Source: Pseudoalteromonas arctica | GTDB lineage: Bacteria; Pseudomonadota; Gammaproteobacteria; Enterobacterales; Alteromonadaceae | DNA length: 64,000 nucleotides | Assembly (NCBI RefSeq): GCF_012927645.1 | Contig: NZ_JABBMT010000012.1 | Span: forward strand, 34,840-98,839 | Direction: 5' to 3' | Shown here: in pieces, positions 58,896-64,000 of the stretch | Layout of the letters: every line of letters begins with the position of its first letter | Position numbering within the stretch: the stretch's first letter is position 1 | Translations under genes and position numbers: made by a program | Notes under the pieces: model-generated | Seen by the model: only the letters and a program-made list of their open reading frames with translations | Database searches by the model: none | What the model was told of the DNA's origin: nothing

Positions 58896-58913
58896 AGAAT
58901 CTAGTAAAGAGAA

Positions 58914-60173
58914 TTATTGGCGCTTCATCGAATCAAAAAATTCATCATTGGTTTTACTCATTGAAAGTTTATCAATTAAAAACTCCATGGCATCAATTTC
59001 AGACATTTCATGAACTATTTTGCGTAAAATCCACATTTTCTGTAGTTCAACTGGTTTAGTGAGTAATTCTTCACGGCGTGTTCCCGATCGGTTAAAGTCG
59101 ATCGCAGGGAATACACGCTTTTCAGCAATCTTACGATTTAAGTGTAATTCCATATTACCAGTACCTTTAAACTCTTCGTAGATAACTTCATCCATCTTAG
59201 AGCCGGTATCGATAAGCGCAGTTGCGATAATAGTTAAACTACCACCTTCTTCAACGTTACGTGCAGCACCAAAGAAACGCTTTGGTTTATGCAGGGCATT
59301 AGCATCAACACCACCAGTAAGTACTTTACCAGATGAAGGGATTACGGTGTTATAAGCACGTGCTAAACGCGTGATTGAATCCAGTAAGATGATTACATCT
59401 TTTTTGTGCTCAACTAAACGTTTTGCTTTTTCAATGACCATTTCAGCAACTTGTACGTGACGGCTCGCAGGCTCATCAAACGTTGATGCAATTACTTCGC
59501 CTTTTACAAGACGCTGCATCTCAGTTACTTCTTCAGGACGCTCATCGATAAGTAATACCATCAAGGTTGCATCTGGGTGGTTATGGGTAATTGATTGCGC
59601 AATATTTTGTAGTAGCATTGTTTTACCCGCTTTTGGCGGTGCTACTAATAAACCACGTTGACCACGGCCAATTGGGGAGGCTAAATCAAGTACTCGAGCA
59701 GTAATATCTTCTGTACTACCATTACCGCGTTCCATACGTAAACGTTCGTTTGCATGTAGCGGGGTAAGGTTTTCAAAAAGGATTTTAGTACGAGAGTTTT
59801 CAGGTTTATCAAAATTTACTTCGTTTACTTTTAGTAATGCAAAGTAACGTTCACCGTCTTTAGGTGGACGTATGAGACCCATTATAGAATCACCAGTACG
59901 CATACTAAAACGACGAATTTGGCTAGGTGATATATAAATGTCATCAGGACCAGCTAGGTAAGAGGCTTCTGATGATCTTAAGAAACCAAAACCATCCTGC
60001 AAGATTTCTAATACACCACCGCCAAAAATATTCTCTCCACTTTTGGCGTGGGCTTTAAGGATAGCAAAGATAATATCTTGCTTTCTTAAGCGGGCTACGT
60101 TTTCGAGCCCCATGGACTCAGCTAAGTTTACAAGTTCTTTGATCGACTTGTCTTTTAATTCGCGTAAATGCAT
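58914..60173 (-). CDS. rho: Transcription termination factor Rho
   Basis: Hexameric RNA-dependent ATPase that ends transcription at unstructured C-rich sites. The 419-residue length is that of E. coli Rho. The N-terminal cold-shock-like RNA-binding domain (about 50-125, [29 protein letters not shown]) and P-loop [19 protein letters not shown] (about 171-189) are intact, as are RPEEVTEM, the Q-loop region [13 protein letters not shown] and the SGTRREELL motif. It is downstream of trxA in the same direction, the usual trxA-rho order, with a trxA terminator and a 180-base spacer that should hold the rho promoter. Confidence 0.98.
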   Translation of the reverse strand: MHLRELKDKSIKELVNLAESMGLENVARLRKQDIIFAILKAHAKSGENIFGGGVLEILQDGFGFLRSSEASYLAGPDDIYISPSQIRRFSMRTGDSIMGLIRPPKDGERYFALLKVNEVNFDKPENSRTKILFENLTPLHANERLRMERGNGSTEDITARVLDLASPIGRGQRGLLVAPPKAGKTMLLQNIAQSITHNHPDATLMVLLIDERPEEVTEMQRLVKGEVIASTFDEPASRHVQVAEMVIEKAKRLVEHKKDVIILLDSITRLARAYNTVIPSSGKVLTGGVDANALHKPKRFFGAARNVEEGGSLTIIATALIDTGSKMDEVIYEEFKGTGNMELHLNRKIAEKRVFPAIDFNRSGTRREELLTKPVELQKMWILRKIVHEMSEIDAMEFLIDKLSMSKTNDEFFDSMKRQ

Positions 60174-60318
60174 ATTGGTGGGTTCTTTATTACAGTTATC
60201 ATGCTCATATAATCGATATTGATTAGTGAGAGAGGTTTGTTGGTAAACTAAGGATTAGTTGGCTTTATAAACTAGCAGGTCATTCGCTAGGCGTCCAGTC
60301 TTTATACAAAAAAATTTT

Positions 60319-60344
60319 AAAAAAAGGGCGGTTGCCCTTTTTTT
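60319..60344. terminator. Terminator of trxA
   Basis: A7-GGGC (60319-60329), GGTT loop, GCCC-T7 (60334-60344): effective on either strand. It lies 10 bases downstream of the trxA stop on the minus strand. Confidence 0.9.
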
Positions 60345-60354
60345 AGGCATATTT

Positions 60355-60681
60355 TTAGATGTTATTTTCTAAAAACTCAACGAGTTGAGTTTTAGAAAGT
60401 GCACCAACTTTAGTTGCCGCAACTTGGCCTTCTTTGAAAAGAAGTAACGTAGGAATACCACGAATACCAAATTTAGGTGGTGTGCCGGCATTTTGGTCGA
60501 TGTTTAATTTACCGATTACAACACGGCCATCAAACTCTTCTGCCACTTCATTAAGAATTGGCGCGATCATTTTACACGGTCCACACCATTCTGCCCAAAA
60601 ATCAACTAATACAGGCTTGTCTGATTGTAATACGTCAGCTTCAAAGCCATCGTCAGTTAATTGAATAATTTTCTCGCTCAT
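60355..60681 (-). CDS. trxA: Thioredoxin 1
   Basis: Small disulfide reductase (108 residues) that reduces ribonucleotide reductase, PAPS reductase, methionine sulfoxide reductases and others. The redox motif WCGPC lies in [18 protein letters not shown], and the cis-proline is in [11 protein letters not shown]. The ATG at 60681 ([13 protein letters not shown]) fits E. coli TrxA and follows GGAG; an in-frame ATG 16 codons upstream is not supported by the family. It is divergent from rhlB and upstream of rho, the E. coli arrangement. Confidence 0.98.
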   Translation of the reverse strand: MSEKIIQLTDDGFEADVLQSDKPVLVDFWAEWCGPCKMIAPILNEVAEEFDGRVVIGKLNIDQNAGTPPKFGIRGIPTLLLFKEGQVAATKVGALSKTQLVEFLENNI

Positions 60682-60771
60682 TGCGCTCTCCGATAAGTTA
60701 GGCGAATTATTTAATGCGTATTTAAACACTCTTGTTTCTTATTGCAAGTTTAAACGTTATGCTTAAACGCT

Positions 60772-62049
60772 ATGACTAAGACACATTTGACCGATAAAAA
60801 GTTTTCAGACTTTGCTATTGCACCGGAAGTGGTTGCCGGGTTAACCGAAAGTGGGTTTGAATATTGCACACCCATACAAGCTAAATGCCTACCTTTTATT
60901 TGTGATGGCCGCGACATTGCGGGTCAAGCACAAACAGGTACAGGCAAAACGTTGGCGTTTTTAACTGCCACATGCCATCGGTTATTACAATCTAGCAAAG
61001 CACCTAGTAAACATCCAAGAGCCCTGATCATGGCGCCTACTCGGGAGCTTGCGATTCAGATCCACAAAGATGCAAAAATTTTAGCGCCACACTGTAATCT
61101 TAACTTAGGTTTAGTATATGGTGGCGAAGATTACGAAAAACAACGTGCTCAACTAGAAAAAGGCGTAGATATTTTAATTGGCACCACAGGGCGCTTAATC
61201 GATTTATATAAACAAGGGTGTTACACCCTCAATGAAATCGAAGTAGTGGTACTTGATGAAGCCGATCGTATGTTCGATTTAGGCTTCATAAAAGACATTC
61301 GTTATATGTTCCGCCGTATGCCGGATACATCACAACGCCTTAATTTATTATTTTCAGCAACGTTATCGTATCGCGTTCAAGAACTGGCGTTTGAGCACAT
61401 GACAAACCCAGAGCATGTACAAATTGAACCCGATGTGAAAACTGGCAAACGCATTGTTGAGGAGTTATTTCATCCTTCTCAAGAAGATAAAGTTAAGTTG
61501 TTATTAACTTTGATTGAGGAAGAATGGCCTGAGAAAGCCATTGTGTTTGCAAATACTAAACATAGCTGTGAAACGGTTTATGCATGGTTAAAGTCTGATG
61601 GACACCGAGTGGGAATGCTCACTGGTGACGTAAATCAGAAAAAACGTCAATCAATTTTAGCGCAATTCTCTAAAGGTGATTTAGACTTCCTAGTGGCAAC
61701 GGATGTTGCCGCTCGTGGTTTACACATTCCTGCAGTAAGCCATGTATTTAATTTCGACTTACCAGATGATTGCGAAGATTATGTTCACCGTATTGGCCGT
61801 ACTGCACGCGCTGGAGCATCGGGTAAGGCAATTAGTTTTGCATGTGAACAGTACGCATATAACCTTCATGAGATTGAAGAATACATAGAGCACAGCATTC
61901 CTTTATCACATTACGATAAAAGTGCATTGCTTGATGATGTAACTAAGCCTACTATTCATAGAAAGCGTAATTATTCAACAGGCTCACGTAGTCGTAGTAA
62001 CAACAGCGGACGTAGACCAAATAATAGTTATCAAAAAGCACGGTCGTAA
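60772..62049 (+). CDS. rhlB: ATP-dependent RNA helicase RhlB
   Basis: DEAD-box helicase of the RNA degradosome; it unwinds mRNA for PNPase and binds RNase E. The 425 residues have the Q motif ([12 protein letters not shown]), Walker [13 protein letters not shown] in [22 protein letters not shown], and [11 protein letters not shown]. The C-terminal tail is basic and serine-, arginine- and asparagine-rich ([19 protein letters not shown]), as in other RhlB proteins. It precedes gppA by 47 bases and is divergent from trxA, the conserved context. Confidence 0.96.
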   Translation: MTKTHLTDKKFSDFAIAPEVVAGLTESGFEYCTPIQAKCLPFICDGRDIAGQAQTGTGKTLAFLTATCHRLLQSSKAPSKHPRALIMAPTRELAIQIHKDAKILAPHCNLNLGLVYGGEDYEKQRAQLEKGVDILIGTTGRLIDLYKQGCYTLNEIEVVVLDEADRMFDLGFIKDIRYMFRRMPDTSQRLNLLFSATLSYRVQELAFEHMTNPEHVQIEPDVKTGKRIVEELFHPSQEDKVKLLLTLIEEEWPEKAIVFANTKHSCETVYAWLKSDGHRVGMLTGDVNQKKRQSILAQFSKGDLDFLVATDVAARGLHIPAVSHVFNFDLPDDCEDYVHRIGRTARAGASGKAISFACEQYAYNLHEIEEYIEHSIPLSHYDKSALLDDVTKPTIHRKRNYSTGSRSRSNNSGRRPNNSYQKARS

Positions 62050-62096
62050 TTTCGACCGTCGTTATAGTCGTAGTAGTAACTAGAGGTTTTTGAACG

Positions 62097-63590
62097 GTGG
62101 GGCAACTTGAACCGCAAAAAAATATTTATGCAGTAATTGATTTAGGATCTAACAGTTTTCATATGTTGATCGCTAAGTCAATTGCTGGCGGCCTGCAAAC
62201 CATAGGCCGAGTTAAACGAAAAGTCAGATTGGCGGCAGGGCTTGACGAGAATAATCTGTTAAGCACTGAAGCTATGCAACGAGGTTGGGAGTGCTTGGCT
62301 CTGTTTGCCGAGCGTCTTCAAGATATTCCCAAAGCTAACATAACTATTGTTGCAACTGCTACCTTGAGGCTAGCAACCAACGCTGATGAATTCAAAGAAA
62401 AAGCAGAGCAAATTCTTGCTCACAAAATTAATGTCATTAGTGGTGAACTCGAAGCCCGCACTATCTATAAAGGCGTTGCGCATACATCTTCATGTAGTGG
62501 TCGCCAACTAGTAATAGATATTGGCGGTGCCAGTACCGAGGTCGTAATAGGTAAGGGGTTCGACGCACTACATTACAAAAGCCTAAACATGGGCTGTGTT
62601 ACCTACCTGGAACGTTACTTTAAAGACTGTCAACTCAATAATGCTAATTTCAATGCCGCTATTAAAGCTGCACGAGTTGTTATTGATGATATAGCGCCAA
62701 GTTATAAAGTGGTAGGTTGGGAAGTTGCATCAGGTGCATCGGGTACTGTACAAGCTATCCAAGAAATTATGGTGGCACAATCACTCGATGAAACATTGAG
62801 TTTAGGTAAACTCAACAAGATTAAAAAACAATCTATTGCCTATGGGACTATCGCAGAGTTAGATTTACCCGGCCTTAGTGAAGAAAGGCGTTTGGTTTTT
62901 GTGTCAGGGCTCGCTATTTTAATTGCTTTATTTGAAGCGTTTGAAATTGATAAAATGGGATTAGCAGGAGGAGCTCTTCGAGAAGGCGTGCTCTATAACA
63001 TGATCCCTGAATTTCATAATCATGATATTCGAAAGCGCACAGTTGATGGCCTGATGAGCCGTTATCATGTCGATCAAAAACAAGCGAACCGAGTTGCAGA
63101 ACTCGCCAGTCACCTCGCAGCTCAAGTCAGCCAGCAGTGGCCACTATTCAACAATAGTGGGCTGCCTTTACTAAAAGCGATTGCGCAATTGCATGAGATT
63201 GGTTTGTTAATTGAGTATAAGCAATATCAAAAGCACACCGCTTATATTTTAGAAAACACCGATATGCCAGGCTTTTCACAATCGGAGCATAAAATTATTG
63301 CGGCTGTAGCGAATGCACATCGTTCAGATCTACAAAAGAATGTTTTTGAGTATTTAGGCTGCCATGCTCAGCTTACTCAGTATGTAACACGATTGCTTAG
63401 GATCGCAGTGATCTTATCAATGCGTCGCCAAGATGATGTATTACCAAAATTAGTATTAACTGTTAATAATGACGCTCTAACACTAATATTTGAAAATGAT
63501 TGGCTAAAAGCTCACCCGCTCATGGCAAGTGAGCTCCAACAAGAGTCTAAACAGCAAGCAAAAGCTGGTTGGAAGTTTATTGTTAAGTAA
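62097..63590 (+). CDS. gppA: Guanosine-5'-triphosphate,3'-diphosphate pyrophosphatase (GppA)
   Basis: Hydrolyses pppGpp to ppGpp and also acts as an exopolyphosphatase. The 497-residue protein is of the Ppx/GppA family: ASKHA-type ATPase motif AVIDLGSNSFHMLIAKS near residues 12-28, VISGELEARTIYKGV, and VIDIGGASTEVVIGKG. The C-terminal half (about 310-497) resembles an HD-like helical domain. The position next to rhlB favours GppA over Ppx, as in E. coli. The start is GTG at 62097 with AGAGG about ten bases upstream; the family N-terminus begins within a dozen residues, so the choice is fairly safe. Confidence 0.92.
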   Translation: MGQLEPQKNIYAVIDLGSNSFHMLIAKSIAGGLQTIGRVKRKVRLAAGLDENNLLSTEAMQRGWECLALFAERLQDIPKANITIVATATLRLATNADEFKEKAEQILAHKINVISGELEARTIYKGVAHTSSCSGRQLVIDIGGASTEVVIGKGFDALHYKSLNMGCVTYLERYFKDCQLNNANFNAAIKAARVVIDDIAPSYKVVGWEVASGASGTVQAIQEIMVAQSLDETLSLGKLNKIKKQSIAYGTIAELDLPGLSEERRLVFVSGLAILIALFEAFEIDKMGLAGGALREGVLYNMIPEFHNHDIRKRTVDGLMSRYHVDQKQANRVAELASHLAAQVSQQWPLFNNSGLPLLKAIAQLHEIGLLIEYKQYQKHTAYILENTDMPGFSQSEHKIIAAVANAHRSDLQKNVFEYLGCHAQLTQYVTRLLRIAVILSMRRQDDVLPKLVLTVNNDALTLIFENDWLKAHPLMASELQQESKQQAKAGWKFIVK

Positions 63591-63618
63591 TAAAAGGGCT
63601 GTAAAAGCCCTTTTATTG
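63591..63618 (+). terminator. Terminator of gppA
   Basis: TAAAAGGGCT (63591-63600) pairs with AGCCCTTTTA (63606-63615) over a five-base loop. The stem includes the T run, followed by TTG. It starts directly after the gppA stop. Confidence 0.88.
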
Positions 63619-63689
63619 TATTAAAAACCACCTTTATGTACTAAATTTGTTCGAACAGTCAATTAAATCAAAAAAGATCAAAAAAAGTG

Positions 63690-63717
63690 TTGATCTGTTT
63701 TTGGATCTCCCTATAAT
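63690..63717 (+). promoter_or_regulatory. rRNA operon promoter P1
   Basis: TTGATC (63690-63695), 16 bases, TATAAT (63712-63717). The sequence just after the -10 is GC-rich (GCGACCCC), the mark of a promoter under stringent (ppGpp) control, and an A-rich UP-element-like stretch lies at 63662-63687. Confidence 0.85.
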
Positions 63718-63825
63718 GCGACCCCACTGAGACGGGGAACGCCAACGCATAGCGGGGCACAAACAACTCAGAGAGTTAAATAAAACTTGAGTTTAAATCA
63801 TCGTAAGGAAGTTTAAAATTAAGTC

Positions 63826-63853
63826 TTGACTCGAAAAATAAAGGATGTATTAT
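63826..63853 (+). promoter_or_regulatory. rRNA operon promoter P2
   Basis: TTGACT (63826-63831), 16 bases, TATTAT (63848-63853); TTATAC two bases later is an alternative -10. It lies about 136 bases downstream of P1, the usual tandem spacing in rRNA operons. Confidence 0.8.
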
Positions 63854-63855
63854 AC

Positions 63856-64000
63856 GCATCCCTAGCGACAACGTCGCAACGTTCTTTAACAATATAAAGC
63901 AATCATCTGTGTGGGCACTCGTACAGATTGAGTTCTAACAGCCAAGCTTAGTTTACTAAGTGAGGCAAACAAATTTAGAGTCTCAATTGAAACTGAGTGA
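63856..64000 (+). other. Leader of an rRNA operon (16S rRNA gene begins beyond the window)
   Basis: The sequence has the antitermination boxA-like GTTCTTTAACAAT (63881-63893), followed by AATCATCTGTGTGGGCACTC, a stretch typical of gammaproteobacterial rRNA leaders and spacers. The characteristic 16S start (AGAGTTTGATC) is not reached before 64000. Confidence 0.85.

Overview
The window is chromosomal DNA of an AT-rich marine-type gammaproteobacterium. Protein similarity and gene order point to the Alteromonadales, most likely Pseudoalteromonas or a close relative. The evidence is the close match of many proteins to Escherichia coli orthologues as I know them (FabR, LeuABCD, FolX/FolE/FolM, Add, UbiD, Rho, TrxA, RhlB, GppA), conserved clusters (lptM-lysA-dapF-DUF484-xerC-yigB with divergent cyaY; hemC-hemD-hemX-hemY; ubiD-fre; trxA/rhlB-gppA), and accessory families common in marine Alteromonadales (HopJ, S9 and M28 exopeptidases, M56-TonB proteins, several hybrid histidine kinases). 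I see no prophage, insertion sequence, integron, CRISPR array or tRNA gene.

Layout. 1-1638: a fatty-acid desaturase (cut by the left edge) divergent from fabR, with a FabR-type palindrome between them. 1639-6723: the leucine operon leuABCD behind a leader peptide and attenuator. 6810-10350: leftward folM-folE-folX (dihydromonapterin synthesis), nadE and yceH. 10389-21571: a large hybrid kinase, a penicillin-acylase-family enzyme, a GNAT-nitrilase fusion coupled to a SugE/Gdx exporter, an EamA transporter, a MAPEG protein and a BlaI/M56-TonB pair. 21653-24860: rluF, a zeta-toxin locus whose toxin gene is frameshifted, hopJ, and a TPR-retropepsin. 24878-31577: yigB-xerC-DUF484-dapF-lysA-lptM, then cyaY, an esterase and a DUF2914 protein. 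31627-38281: hemC, a fused hemD-hemX reading frame, hemY and a MASE1/CHASE hybrid kinase. 38407-42629: add, a CBS protein, a dead YafY-type regulator, fre and ubiD. 42904-58747: signalling and secreted hydrolases (GGDEF-EAL protein, chemoreceptor, MliC-like lipoprotein, DUF808, S9 and M28 peptidases, zinc-ribbon/Sel1 protein, dbpA, a DnaJ-like protein, a TPR hybrid kinase). 58914-63590: rho, trxA, rhlB, gppA. 63619-64000: tandem promoters and leader of an rRNA operon; the 16S gene would begin just past the right edge.

Most of the window is housekeeping metabolism (leucine, lysine/peptidoglycan, tetrapyrrole, pterin, NAD, ubiquinone). The accessory layer is mainly sensing (three hybrid kinases, one c-di-GMP enzyme, one chemoreceptor) and peptide or amide hydrolysis, as expected of a heterotroph feeding on protein. 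I did not find an obvious new multi-gene system. The observations most worth a second look are the frameshifted zeta toxin with its small partner gene, the HemD-HemX fusion that keeps an internal ribosome-binding site, the GNAT-nitrilase/SugE pair, the regulator killed by a stop codon in place of tryptophan, and the GGDEF-EAL gene whose signal peptide lies upstream of any ordinary start codon.
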